From: an uncultured Collinsella sp.
GTDB taxonomy: Bacteria > Actinomycetota > Coriobacteriia > Coriobacteriales > Coriobacteriaceae
Length of the DNA: 64,000 bases
Reading direction: 5' to 3'
Assembly (NCBI GenBank): GCA_934654585.1
Contig: CAKUGF010000009.1
Location: forward strand, 5,000-68,999
Both the position numbers and the translations under genes were made by a program. The stretch's first letter is position 1, and every line of letters starts with the position of its first letter. The notes beneath the pieces are model-generated. The model worked only from the letters and a program-made list of their open reading frames with translations, made no database searches and was not told the origin of the DNA. Positions 16,926-25,464 of the stretch are shown here, one piece after another.

Positions 16926-17782
16926 AGGTCTTTCTGGTTCCCAACTACTACAAACAAGAGGCGGTCGAGAGCGGCTTGATGCTCGAGCTTTGGCTGACGC
17001 GTCAGGGCTATGAGGTCGCATGGGCGGCCGACCAGCGCTCCAAGATTCAGAGCACGCCCGATATTGATGGCGCCGACCTGGTCATCACGCTTGGTGGCGA
17101 CGGCACACTGCTGCGTGCTGCTCGTATTCTCAACTACCGCGAGATTCCTATTCTGGGACTTTCCTATGGTCACCTAGGCTTTTTGACGGCGGCGAGCCCC
17201 GAGGAGCGCGACATTTTGCAGGTCGTGAGCGACGCCCTGTCCGGTGAACTCCATGTGAGCCGCCGCGCTACGATTGCCGCGGATATCGTGTCCGTGCGCG
17301 ACGACGGGACCAAGGACGTCGTGCGTGCCTTTGCCCTCAACGATATGGCGCTCACGCGCGGGCCGCTTTCCGATATGGTTGAGTTCGACATTACCGTGTC
17401 TGGCCACCATATCGACCGCCTGCGCGGTGACGGCGTGGTCGTGTCCACGGCGACCGGTTCTACGGGCTATGCGCTCAGCGCCGGCGGCCCTATCGTGAGT
17501 CCCGATTACGCAGGCATGGTTTGCGTGCCCATCGCGCCGCACACCATTCAGGCTCGTGCCTTCTTGACCTCTCCGAGCGATGTCGTCGAGATCTTTATGT
17601 CCGATGACCGCCCGAGCGTGCCGGCTATCGCCATCGACGGGCAGTTCATTACCTGCGACGGCACCGTCGAGAGCGTGGCTGTGCGCCGCGGTCCCGGCGA
17701 TGTGCTGTTGCTCGACTACGGCCCCGAGAGCTTCTATAACTCGGTGAGCCGCGTATTCTACGGAGTCCGTCATGATCGATGA
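16922..17782 (+). CDS. nadK: NAD kinase
   Basis: Makes NADP from NAD. The 286-aa protein has the GGDGT motif (LVITLGGDGTLLRAAR), followed by ILGLSYGHLGFLT, the ND pair in FALNDMALTRG and the second glycine-rich motif VVSTATGSTGYALSAGGPIV. The nadK family with this length is normal. It overlaps tlyA by 4 bp and recN by 11 bp, so it is translated as part of one operon. Confidence 0.96.
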   Translation: MKVFLVPNYYKQEAVESGLMLELWLTRQGYEVAWAADQRSKIQSTPDIDGADLVITLGGDGTLLRAARILNYREIPILGLSYGHLGFLTAASPEERDILQVVSDALSGELHVSRRATIAADIVSVRDDGTKDVVRAFALNDMALTRGPLSDMVEFDITVSGHHIDRLRGDGVVVSTATGSTGYALSAGGPIVSPDYAGMVCVPIAPHTIQARAFLTSPSDVVEIFMSDDRPSVPAIAIDGQFITCDGTVESVAVRRGPGDVLLLDYGPESFYNSVSRVFYGVRHDR

Positions 17783-19400
17783 GCTGCAGGTTTCTAACAT
17801 TGCGCTCATTCGCGAGGCAACGTTGGTACCGAGTGCCGGCCTGACCGTCCTAACTGGCGAGACTGGCGCCGGTAAGACCGCGCTGCTCTCGGCGCTCAAG
17901 CTCATCTTGGGCGAGCGTGCGGATTCGTCGACGGTCCGCGAAGGCGAGGCACTGGCGAGCGTTGAGGCGCGCCTGTTCGATGGCCCGCACGACGCCGAGG
18001 GTTTCACCGTGCAGCGCAGCCTTTCTGCCGAAGGCCGCAGCCGGGTAAAAATTGACGGGCGCATCGCCAGCGTGCGAGAGCTTTCTGAGCGTGTGGGCGC
18101 AATGATGGACCTGTGCGGTCAGCACGAGCACCAGCGCTTGCTCGACCCGGCGCATCACGTCGCCATGGTCGATGCCTGGGCTGGGCGCTCGGCACTCGAG
18201 GCGCTCGATCGCTATCGCACTTGCTTTAAGGCATCGCGCGCGGCTGCCAAGGAGCTTCGCCGTGTGGAGGAGGCCTCGCGCGCACAGGGAAGTCGTGTCG
18301 AGGAGGCGCGTTTTGCGCTCGAGCGCATCGCCGAGGTCGATCCCAAGCCAGGCGAGTACGAGGAGCTCGAGGAGCTGCTGCCGCGCTCGGAGCATGCCGA
18401 GGTCCTGGTGGCCACGGCCAACGAGGCCCATGCATCGCTTGCTGCCGAAGGGGGAGCGCTCGATGCCGTGAACAGCGCCGTAGCCGAGCTTTCGCGCATG
18501 GCTACCGTCGACCGCAAGCTGGGCGACATTGCCGACGCGCTTTCGGACGCCTGCATATCGCTCGAGGATTGCGCCAATGAGCTGCGTGCCTATCGCGATG
18601 GCGTTGCCTTCGACCCGCGTGAGCTCGCTCGTATGCGCGATCGCTATGCCGACCTCAAAGGCTTGCTGCGCCAGTGGGGTCCCACCATGGACGACGTCTT
18701 TGCCATGCGTGATCGTTCACAAGAGCTGTTTTCGCTGGTAGATGATGGCGATGAGCAGATCAAGAAGGCGCGCGAAGCGCTTGGCGCGGCTGAGCGCGAA
18801 CTCTTCGCTGCTGCCAAGGCTCTCAAGCGTGCTCGCAACACGGCTGCCCCACGCTTTTGTCACGAGGTCGGTCGTCAAATGGCACGCTTGGAGATGGGCA
18901 GCGCTGAGCTCGTGTGGGAGTCGCGCGACCTTCCACGTGCCGAGTGGACGCCCGCGGGCCCTTCGAACTACGAGCTGCTGTATCGCAGTGGTGGCGGCCT
19001 GACGCCGCGTCCTTTGCGCCGTATCGCCTCGGGCGGCGAGCTTAGCCGCGTCATGCTGGCGAGCAAAGTTGTTTTGGGTAACGCCGATGGTGTCGATACG
19101 CTCGTATTTGACGAGGTCGATGCCGGCGTGGGTGGCTCAACTGCCCGTGCGCTGGCCGGCGTGTTGGCCGATCTGGCCGCCACACATCAGGTGATTGTCG
19201 TTACTCACTTGGCCCAGGTTGCGGTTATGGCTGACAAACATTACGTGGTCAGCAAGGAGCCGGGCGACGTGCCCCAGACGCATCTGGACGAGGTGACTGG
19301 CGAGGCTCGAACCGCTGAGATCGCCCGTATGCTCAGCGGCGATCAATCGGAGGCCAGCCTGGCCCACGCCAAGCAGATGCTCGAAGAGGCGCAAGGGTAA
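17772..19400 (+). CDS. recN: DNA repair protein RecN
   Basis: SMC-like ATPase in double-strand-break repair. Walker A is GETGAGKTALLSAL (about residues 29-41), the Q-loop region is MDLCGQHEHQRLLDPAHH, a coiled coil fills the middle, and the C-terminal head has the ABC signature RIASGGELSRVMLASK and Walker B TLVFDEVDAGVGGSTA, then VTHLAQVAVMAD. Length 542 aa is near normal. It ends the alaS-recN strand run and is followed by a perfect 15-bp terminator. Confidence 0.97.
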   Translation: MIDELQVSNIALIREATLVPSAGLTVLTGETGAGKTALLSALKLILGERADSSTVREGEALASVEARLFDGPHDAEGFTVQRSLSAEGRSRVKIDGRIASVRELSERVGAMMDLCGQHEHQRLLDPAHHVAMVDAWAGRSALEALDRYRTCFKASRAAAKELRRVEEASRAQGSRVEEARFALERIAEVDPKPGEYEELEELLPRSEHAEVLVATANEAHASLAAEGGALDAVNSAVAELSRMATVDRKLGDIADALSDACISLEDCANELRAYRDGVAFDPRELARMRDRYADLKGLLRQWGPTMDDVFAMRDRSQELFSLVDDGDEQIKKAREALGAAERELFAAAKALKRARNTAAPRFCHEVGRQMARLEMGSAELVWESRDLPRAEWTPAGPSNYELLYRSGGGLTPRPLRRIASGGELSRVMLASKVVLGNADGVDTLVFDEVDAGVGGSTARALAGVLADLAATHQVIVVTHLAQVAVMADKHYVVSKEPGDVPQTHLDEVTGEARTAEIARMLSGDQSEASLAHAKQMLEEAQG

Positions 19401-19434
19401 TTAAGCCCCACCACATGCTTGTTCGGAGCCGCCC

Positions 19435-19594
19435 GCCACGAAATGCGGCTATCTACTACGTTTAGTGGGGCACCGCCAACCATGCCAATATTGACAAAGA
19501 GAAAACCGCAGGTAGAACGCCTGCGGTTTTCTCTGTTTTGTGTCTATGGTTGGCCCCCACGGCTAAAACGTAGTAGATGGGCGGCTTTCGTGGC
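19435..19594. repeat. long imperfect palindrome enclosing the recN terminator
   Basis: Left arm 19435-19483 and right arm 19546-19594 are inverted over about 49 bp; CTACTACGTTT and the ends GCCACGAAA/TTTCGTGGC and GCCAACCAT/ATGGTTGGC match exactly, the middle is imperfect. A terminator hairpin occupies the centre. It fills the space between convergent recN and the RpiR regulator. Confidence 0.8.
19498..19534. terminator. perfect 15-bp hairpin between recN and the RpiR gene
   Basis: Stem 19498-19512 with 19520-19534, loop TAGAACG. It begins with an A-rich side and ends with a T-rich side (TTTTCTCTGTTTTG), so it can serve both converging genes. Confidence 0.8.
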
Positions 19595-19622
19595 AGCAGC
19601 CTCAAGGAGCTTGTCACATTGC

Positions 19623-20480
19623 CTATTCCACGACCTTATCCGGCTGGATGAGCTCCTCGTAGTAGCTGATATGCTCGCGCGCGTCCTCGATTTCGGGCAG
19701 CAGGAAGTTATAGATAACCTCGATGATCATCGTTGCGCTGATCTTAGAGAACGCAAAGTCGCCCGTCGTCAGCAGCGCCTCATGGTTCACCGTATTAAAG
19801 GTATAGTCGGCCAGACGCGCGAGCGGGGATTTGTTGTCACCGCTGATAACGACCACGGTGGCGCCCTCCTCGCGAGCGGCTTTGGCCATGCGGTTGAGGC
19901 GGCGCGACTTACCGGAGTTCGAGATCAGCACGATGACGTCGCCAGGTTTTAGGGTCAGTGCAAAACCGATCGCGGTCTCGCTGATGGTGCTTGCCATGCA
20001 GCGTAGGCCCAGCTGCGAAAACTTAAACGTCGCATCGAGCGCGACTGCGTTCGTGTTACCCACGGCGGCGAACTCAATGACGCCGGCATTCTTAAGTGCA
20101 TATACGACCGCCGCCAGAGTCTCGTGGTCAATGCCGTCGATGGTCGCGTTGAGCTCACTTACCTTAGCTGCCAAGATATTTTTAAGGCTTTGCTCCATGT
20201 TGTCGAGCGAGACCTCGTCGGTCAGGCCCTCGTTGCGCTGGCTTTCCAAGTCGCGCGCCAGCGAAAACTGAAAGCTGCGAAAGCTGCCAAAACCCAGCTT
20301 GCGGCAAAAGCGCGAAACGGTCGCCTCGGATGTTGCGGCGGCGCGAGAGAGCTGCGCGGCCGTCAGGCGTGGCGCCTCGGACTGGTGCTCCAGAATGTAG
20401 TCGACAATGCGCTGCTCGGATTCGCTGTATCCCTTGTGGGTGCTAATAAGGGAGAGCGCGCTCTTGCTGCTATCGGTCAT
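19623..20480 (-). CDS. MurR/RpiR family transcriptional regulator (HTH + SIS domain)
   Basis: A 285-aa sugar-phosphate-sensing regulator. The N-terminal HTH_6 domain has SESEQRIVDYILEHQSEAPRLTAAQLSRAAATSEATVSRFCRKLG (helix-turn-helix at the end), and the SIS domain contains PGDVIVLISNSGKSRRLNRMAKAAREEGATVVVISGD. Start 20480 was chosen because AGGAG lies 8 bp upstream and the HTH is complete; an upstream ATG at 20528 is less likely. It is divergent from the PTS permease gene (271 bp), so it probably controls that block in response to a sugar phosphate. The SIS ligand is unknown. Confidence 0.9.
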   Translation of the reverse strand: MTDSSKSALSLISTHKGYSESEQRIVDYILEHQSEAPRLTAAQLSRAAATSEATVSRFCRKLGFGSFRSFQFSLARDLESQRNEGLTDEVSLDNMEQSLKNILAAKVSELNATIDGIDHETLAAVVYALKNAGVIEFAAVGNTNAVALDATFKFSQLGLRCMASTISETAIGFALTLKPGDVIVLISNSGKSRRLNRMAKAAREEGATVVVISGDNKSPLARLADYTFNTVNHEALLTTGDFAFSKISATMIIEVIYNFLLPEIEDAREHISYYEELIQPDKVVE

Positions 20481-20561
20481 GGATGACTCCTGGTTGGCAT
20501 GAAAATCGAACTTGTTTTGCAATGCCATAGTATACGGGCATTTTCAATTACAAGATACACC

Positions 20562-20589
20562 TTGCCGTTTCAAGTGTTGATGGTAAACT
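20562..20589 (+). promoter_or_regulatory. promoter for the EIIBCA gene
   Basis: TTGCCG (20562-20567), 16-bp spacer, TAAACT (20584-20589), about 160 bp before the ATG. It overlaps the operator-like repeats listed next. Confidence 0.5.
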
Positions 20590-20625
20590 TTCACCTACCG
20601 TTTACGGTTATGAAAGAACCTTTCA
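20583..20625. promoter_or_regulatory. operator-like inverted repeats upstream of the PTS permease
   Basis: GTAAAC (20583-20588) faces GTTTAC (20600-20605), and CTTTCA (20588-20593) faces TGAAAG (20611-20616), with a second CTTTCA at 20620-20625. They overlap and follow the candidate -10 box, as expected for a repressor or activator site, possibly for the divergent RpiR protein. Inference only. Confidence 0.45.
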
Positions 20626-20751
20626 CCGGAGAATTGCGCCTTATCTCTTCTCATGCAAGCGTTGGGTTGGTATCTTTCAGTTGTGGAAAAGCGCGTAAGA
20701 AGCGCGTGTAGGGGAGCGCCCGCGGGCGCAGAACTCAAGAAGGAGGGACAC

Positions 20752-22764
20752 ATGGCTAAGTTTGACATCATCGCCGCCACCGGTTGCCCGACCGGTATCG
20801 CGCACACCTTCATGGCGAAGGAGGCGCTGGAGAAGGCAGCTGCCGAGCGCGGTCTGACCATTAAGGTTGAGACCCATGGCCAGGTCGGTGTCGAGAACGA
20901 GCTCACGAAGGGTGAGATCGCCGGTGCCAAGGCCGTCGTCGTCGCAGCCGACAAGGATGTCCAGGCGGAGCGTTTCGCCGGTAAGCCCATGGTTTCCGTT
21001 GGTGTTTCCAAGGCCCTGTCCGTCGAGGCCGCCGGCAAGCTGATTGACCGCGCGCTCGCCGCCAAGGGCGACGACTCGGTTGCTGCCGCTGCCGATGTCG
21101 AGGACGAGGTCGAGGAGAAGGAGTCCGTCGGCCACATCATCTACAAGCACCTCATGAACGGCGTCAGCCACATGCTGGTCTTCGTCGTCGCCGGTGGTGT
21201 CCTGACCGCTGTTTCGTTCCTGTGGGGCATCATGTCGTTCGACTCCACGAACGCTCAGTACAACACCTTCGCCGCGATGCTCAAGATCATCGGTGGCATT
21301 GCCATGAACCTCATGGTTCCGGTGCTTTCGGCCTATATCGCCGAGTCTATCGGCAAGCGTCCGGCGCTCGTTCCCGGCTTCGTTGCCGGTATGATCGCCA
21401 TCACCGGTCTGCCCGTCTCGCCTGAGACCGGCCTGATCGACGCCGGTGGCTCGGGCGTGGGCTTTGGCTTCCTCGGCGGTATCGTCGGTGGTTTCCTTTC
21501 CGGTTACGTTATCTTGCTGCTGGAGAAGGTCTTTGCCAAGCTGCCTCAGAACCTCAACGGCCTGAAGGCCATCTTCCTCTACCCGCTGTTCTCCACGTTC
21601 ATCGTGGGCATGGTCATGCTCGGCATCTCCGGTCCCATGGCTGCCATCAACACCGCTATGATGGACTTCCTCAAGGGCCTGTCCGCCTCTGGCGCCATCG
21701 TCCTGGGTCTTGCCATCGGCTGCATGTGCGCCTTTGACATGGGCGGCCCGGTCAACAAGGCCGCTTACGTCACCGGTACCGCTATGCTTACCGAGGCCCT
21801 GGCCGCTGGTGTCGGCACCGACACCTACAACTTCGGCACCAACTTCATGGCTGCCGTCTCCGCCGCCTGCATCGTTCCGCCGCTGATCACCACCTTCGCC
21901 GTCGTTGTCGGCAAGAAGTACTTCAGCCAGGAGGATCATGACGCCGGTATCGTCAACCTCATCCTTGGTTGCACCCACATCACCGAGGGTGCCATTCCGT
22001 TCATGACCAAGAACATCTGGCCCGTCATGCCGATCATGATGCTCGGTTCCTCCATCGCTTCGATCCTGACCATCATGTTCAACGTCCACGATCCGGCGCC
22101 CCACGGTGGCTTCCTGGTCCTGCCCGTTGTCGAGAACGGTCCGCTGTGGGTCCTCGCGATCCTCATCGGTGCTGTGGTCGGTGGCATCCTGTTCGTGGCC
22201 TTTAAGAAGTATGACTTCGAGAAGAGCCAGAAGGCTGCCCCTGCTGCCCCCGCTGCCAAGCCGGTCGAGGCTCCCAAGGCTGCTGCCGTCGAGGCTCCCA
22301 AGGCCGAGGCTGCCGACTTCGTGAAGGTCGAGAACGTTTTTGTCGCCGAGGACTTCGCTTCTCGTGACGAGGCCCTGAGCTTTGTCTCCAACCAGGCCGT
22401 CAAGGCCGGTCTCGCCAACGATGCCGACGCTGTTATGAACGCCTTCCTGGCCCGCGAGGCCGAGGGCACCACGGGTATGATGGAGGGCTTCGCTATCCCG
22501 CATGCCAAGTCCGATGCCATCACCGAGGCCGCCGTCATCGTCGTCAAGGACGAGTCCGGCGTGACCGGTTGGGACACCATGGACGGCGCTCCCGTCAATG
22601 TTGCCATCGCCCTGCTCATCCCGGGCGCCCAGGCTGGCACCACGCACCTCAAGATCCTGTCCAAGGTCGCCGAGGCGCTCATGGACGAAGACTTCCGTGC
22701 CACCGTCAAGGGTTCCGCTGACGCTGCCGAGATCGCCAAGACGATCAACGCCCGTCTGGTCTAA
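20752..22764 (+). CDS. fruA: PTS fructose-type EIIBCA permease
   Basis: Imports and phosphorylates a fructose-type sugar. Domain order is B-C-A. EIIB starts at once with DIIAATGCPTGIAHTFMA (Cys12 phosphosite). EIIC is a membrane domain from about residue 135 to 480 with GGVLTAVSFLWGI, LVPGFVAGMIAITGLP, FDMGGPVNKAAYVTG and LILGCTHITEGAIPF. An Ala/Pro-rich linker leads to EIIA, whose phosphohistidine is in GFAIPHAKSD. Start ATG 20752 has AAGGAGG 8 bp upstream. The 670-aa length is normal for FruA. The two PfkB kinases downstream support fructose (giving fructose-1-P), but the sugar is not proven. Confidence 0.9.
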   Translation: MAKFDIIAATGCPTGIAHTFMAKEALEKAAAERGLTIKVETHGQVGVENELTKGEIAGAKAVVVAADKDVQAERFAGKPMVSVGVSKALSVEAAGKLIDRALAAKGDDSVAAAADVEDEVEEKESVGHIIYKHLMNGVSHMLVFVVAGGVLTAVSFLWGIMSFDSTNAQYNTFAAMLKIIGGIAMNLMVPVLSAYIAESIGKRPALVPGFVAGMIAITGLPVSPETGLIDAGGSGVGFGFLGGIVGGFLSGYVILLLEKVFAKLPQNLNGLKAIFLYPLFSTFIVGMVMLGISGPMAAINTAMMDFLKGLSASGAIVLGLAIGCMCAFDMGGPVNKAAYVTGTAMLTEALAAGVGTDTYNFGTNFMAAVSAACIVPPLITTFAVVVGKKYFSQEDHDAGIVNLILGCTHITEGAIPFMTKNIWPVMPIMMLGSSIASILTIMFNVHDPAPHGGFLVLPVVENGPLWVLAILIGAVVGGILFVAFKKYDFEKSQKAAPAAPAAKPVEAPKAAAVEAPKAEAADFVKVENVFVAEDFASRDEALSFVSNQAVKAGLANDADAVMNAFLAREAEGTTGMMEGFAIPHAKSDAITEAAVIVVKDESGVTGWDTMDGAPVNVAIALLIPGAQAGTTHLKILSKVAEALMDEDFRATVKGSADAAEIAKTINARLV

Positions 22765-22802
22765 TCCAACGGTTCGCGGATAACACCGCCCCCTGTATAA
22801 AA

Positions 22803-22836
22803 GGCGAGGACTCCACCAGGAGCCCCCGCCTTTTTT
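22803..22836 (+). terminator. terminator after the EIIBCA gene
   Basis: A 12-bp stem (22803-22814 with 22819-22830, two mismatches), loop ACCA, then TTTTTT. Confidence 0.8.
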
Positions 22837-22846
22837 CATCCCCAAA

Positions 22847-22917
22847 TAAGTTGCGGTGAAATAGGGACTGCTTAAACGTTTCAACCCATAATTCAGTCCC
22901 TATTTCACCGCAACTTA
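22847..22917. repeat. intergenic palindrome, AGTTGCGGTGAAATAG class, copy 1
   Basis: Perfect 24-bp inverted arms (22847-22870 and 22894-22917) around a 23-bp loop. The arms read TAAGTTGCGGTGAAATAGGG... It follows the EIIBCA terminator and shares its arm sequence with copies at 31.74, 47.99 and 48.33 kb. Confidence 0.9.
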
Positions 22918-23023
22918 CATAGATGGGCATAGATGGAATTATCTGCTGAGTCTTTAGCGCGTACAGATCGCCAGCCAGAATTCCGTTCGAACGATATTGC
23001 TCTGGACCGATCTAGTCTCCGCA

Positions 23024-23152
23024 GCTCGCCTGCCGGGCGGGGCGATTAAGTTTGTCGCGAGTTCCGCACGCAAAGGAAAGCACTTAATGTGCTTTCCGTC
23101 TTGCGCAGGACTGTAGAGCAGCAAACTTAATCGCCCCGCCCGGCAGGCGAGC
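23024..23152. repeat. large palindrome with inner hairpin, GGCGGGGC class, copy 1
   Basis: Perfect 31-bp arms (23024-23054 and 23122-23152). Inside, GGAAAGCAC (23075-23083) faces GTGCTTTCC (23089-23097), flanked by GAGTTCCGCACG and GCGCAGGACTGT. The inner core is homologous, in reverse orientation, to the element at 38.9 kb. The rest of 22918-23290 shows only an AT-rich leader of ptsH. Confidence 0.9.
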
Positions 23153-23290
23153 GCAGGGATACGACATCTGTCCAACAATTCGTGCGAAACACAATGAAAA
23201 TCCGTTTGATGTGAGTTAATATAAACAACGTCGTGAATCTGACTCCTGCCGCATGCATGACAGGGGTTAAACACAAAAAAGGAGTCAATT

Positions 23291-23554
23291 ATGGTTTCTG
23301 AGAAGGCTACCCTCGTCAACCCGCAGGGTCTTCACATGCGTCCCGCCGGCCTCTTCGCCTCCACCATGGGCAAGTATGCCTGCGACGTGACCGTCGTCAC
23401 CCCCGAGAAGGAGGTCAACGGTAAGTCCCCGATGGCCCTCATGGCTGCTGGTATCCCTTGCGGTACCGAGGTCGAGGTCAAGTGCGACGGCGCTGACGAG
23501 GCCGAGGCTCTGGCTGCTGCCATCGAGCTCATCAAGAGCGGTCTTGGCGAGTAG
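23291..23554 (+). CDS. ptsH: phosphocarrier protein HPr
   Basis: An 87-aa PTS phosphocarrier. The phosphohistidine is His15 in GLHMRPAG, and Ser46 in GKSPMALMAAG is at the position used by HPr kinase in Gram-positive bacteria, so regulatory phosphorylation remains possible; no hprK is visible here. AAAAAGGAG lies 7 bp upstream. It passes phosphate from Enzyme I (next gene) to the EIIA domain of the upstream permease. Confidence 0.96.
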   Translation: MVSEKATLVNPQGLHMRPAGLFASTMGKYACDVTVVTPEKEVNGKSPMALMAAGIPCGTEVEVKCDGADEAEALAAAIELIKSGLGE

Positions 23555-23595
23555 AACTCAATCGGGTCGCATGTTGAACAATTAAGTTCATATTT

Positions 23596-23637
23596 GGGAG
23601 CGCAGTGACCTGTTGAGGGTAGCTGCGCTCTCTTGTC
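23596..23637 (+). promoter_or_regulatory. hairpin between ptsH and ptsI
   Basis: A stem of about 10 bp (23596-23605 with 23623-23632, containing GAGCGCAG/CTGCGCTC) followed by a weak T-rich stretch. It could be a partial terminator or an RNA end that keeps HPr above Enzyme I. Inference. Confidence 0.5.
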
Positions 23638-23686
23638 ATGGATATGGCAAAACGCTTTATCACATGGCACGGAGAGAGGAATGGGA

Positions 23687-25390
23687 ATGTATCAGGGAGT
23701 CAACGCATCCGAGGGCATCGGTATCGGCACCGTCATGGTCGCCGTCGATCCCGACTTGACGTTTGAGCCGCACGAGGTTGCCGATACTGCAGCCGAGAAG
23801 GAGCGCTATCAGGCCGCTCTTTCGGTCTTCTGCGAGAAGACTCAGGCTCAGGCCGACCACATGAAGGAGACGGTGGGCGAGGCCGAGGCCGAGATCATGA
23901 GCGGACACATCGTCCTGGCTCAGGATCCGGGCATGACCGACGCCATCAACGCCGCCATTGACGGCGGCACCTGCGCCGAGCAGGCGCTCATGGACACCTC
24001 GACCATGTTCGAGAACATGTTCCTGTCCATGGACGACGAGATGTTCCGTCTGCGCGCGGCCGACATCGCCGACATCCGCACCGGTATTCTGGCCGAGCTG
24101 CTGGGCAAGGAGGTCGTCGACCTTTCCGTCCTGCCTGAGAACACTGTCGTTGTCGTGCATGACCTTACGCCGTCCATGACCGCTACGATCGACAAGGCTC
24201 ACGTTGCCGGCATCGTCACTGAGACTGGCGGCCGCACGTCGCACTCCGCGATTATCGCCCGCGCCCTCGAGATCCCGGCTGTCCTTTCGGTTTCCAACAG
24301 CTGCACCGCACTGCGCAATGGCATGACCGTTGTCGTCGACGGTGGCAAGGGTGTCGTCGAGGCCGATCCCGACGAGGAGACGCTCGCTGCCTACACCGCC
24401 AAGGCCGAAGCTTTCGCTGCCGAGAAGGCTGCTCTCGAGGCCTTCCGCGGCAAGCCTTCTGTGACTGCCGACGGCATCAAGAAGATCATCGCCTGCAACA
24501 TCGGTAACCCCGATGACGTGCCCAACGCGCTCGATCACGACGCCGAGGCCATCGGTCTGTTCCGCTCCGAGTTCCTGTTCATGGACTCTGCCGAGCTTCC
24601 CTCCGAGGAGGAGCAGTTCAACGCCTACCGTAAGGTCGCCAGCGCGCTCAAGGGCGCTCCGGTCATCATCCGCACGCTCGACGTGGGTGGCGACAAGGAG
24701 ATCCCGTACCTGCACATGGTCAAGGAAGAGAATCCCTTCATGGGCTTCCGCGCCGTGCGTTACTGCCTGGCCAATCCCGACCAGTACAAGGTCCAGCTCC
24801 GCGCCCTGCTGCGCGCCAGCGCCTTCGGTGACGTCAAGATTATGATCCCGCTCGTCACCTGCGTCGAGGAGGTCGTGGCCGTCAAGGAGCTCGTCGAGGA
24901 GTGCAAGGCCGAGCTGACCGAAGAGGGTCGCAAGTTCAACGAGAACATCGAGGTCGGCATCATGGTCGAGACGCCTGCCGCTTCGCTGTTCGCTGACCGC
25001 CTGGCCGAGGTCGCCGACTTCTTCTCCATCGGCACCAACGACCTCATCGGCTACACCATGTGCGCCGACCGTGGCAACGACACCATCTCCAACCTGTACC
25101 AGGTGTACTATCCCGCCGTGCTCCGCTCGCTCAAGAACATCATCGAGAGCGGCGTGAAGGCCGGCATCATGGTCGGTATGTGCGGCGAGGCCGCTGCCGA
25201 TCCGCTGCTCGAGCCGCTGCTGATCAGCTGGGGCCTGGAGGAGTTCTCGATGAGCGCTCCGTCGATCCTGCGCGCCCGCAAGACCATCAGCCAGTGGACC
25301 AAGGCCGAGTGCGACGAGCTCGCCGAGAAGGCGCTCGCCTGCAACACCGCTGCCGAGGTCAAGGCGCTGCTCGAGTCCGCAGCTCGCTAA
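23687..25390 (+). CDS. ptsI: PTS Enzyme I (phosphoenolpyruvate-protein phosphotransferase)
   Basis: Takes phosphate from PEP and gives it to HPr. Start 23687 (MYQGVNASEGIGIG) is preferred over 23681 because GAGAGGA is then correctly spaced. The 567-aa protein has the phosphohistidine near residue 186 in GGRTSHSAIIARALEIPAV, the PEP-binding barrel with AIGLFRSEFLFM, EIPYLHMVKEENPFMGFRAVR, GIMVETPAA, DFFSIGTNDLIGYTM, and the catalytic Cys in GMCGEAAADP. All active-site features are present. Confidence 0.97.
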   Translation: MYQGVNASEGIGIGTVMVAVDPDLTFEPHEVADTAAEKERYQAALSVFCEKTQAQADHMKETVGEAEAEIMSGHIVLAQDPGMTDAINAAIDGGTCAEQALMDTSTMFENMFLSMDDEMFRLRAADIADIRTGILAELLGKEVVDLSVLPENTVVVVHDLTPSMTATIDKAHVAGIVTETGGRTSHSAIIARALEIPAVLSVSNSCTALRNGMTVVVDGGKGVVEADPDEETLAAYTAKAEAFAAEKAALEAFRGKPSVTADGIKKIIACNIGNPDDVPNALDHDAEAIGLFRSEFLFMDSAELPSEEEQFNAYRKVASALKGAPVIIRTLDVGGDKEIPYLHMVKEENPFMGFRAVRYCLANPDQYKVQLRALLRASAFGDVKIMIPLVTCVEEVVAVKELVEECKAELTEEGRKFNENIEVGIMVETPAASLFADRLAEVADFFSIGTNDLIGYTMCADRGNDTISNLYQVYYPAVLRSLKNIIESGVKAGIMVGMCGEAAADPLLEPLLISWGLEEFSMSAPSILRARKTISQWTKAECDELAEKALACNTAAEVKALLESAAR

Positions 25391-25407
25391 TTTGGTATCA
25401 GAGGTAA

Positions 25408-25437
25408 CCGCGTGGTTGGAATGGGCCGGCCACGCGG
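25408..25437 (+). other. GC-rich hairpin between ptsI and the first PfkB kinase
   Basis: CCGCGTGG (25408-25415) faces CCACGCGG (25430-25437) with a 14-nt loop and no T run. It could stabilise or separate transcripts; no firm role. Confidence 0.4.
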
Positions 25438-25464
25438 CCCTCACATATACAGGGGGTACTGTAA

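Noticed and set aside
20677..22884. Long antisense frame across the EIIBCA gene
   Set aside because: Low-complexity product, opposite strand of an obvious PTS permease, no ribosome site.
23024..23152. Terminal inverted repeats of an insertion sequence
   Set aside because: Only about 67 bp lie between the arms, with no transposase frame and no target-site duplication that I could see.
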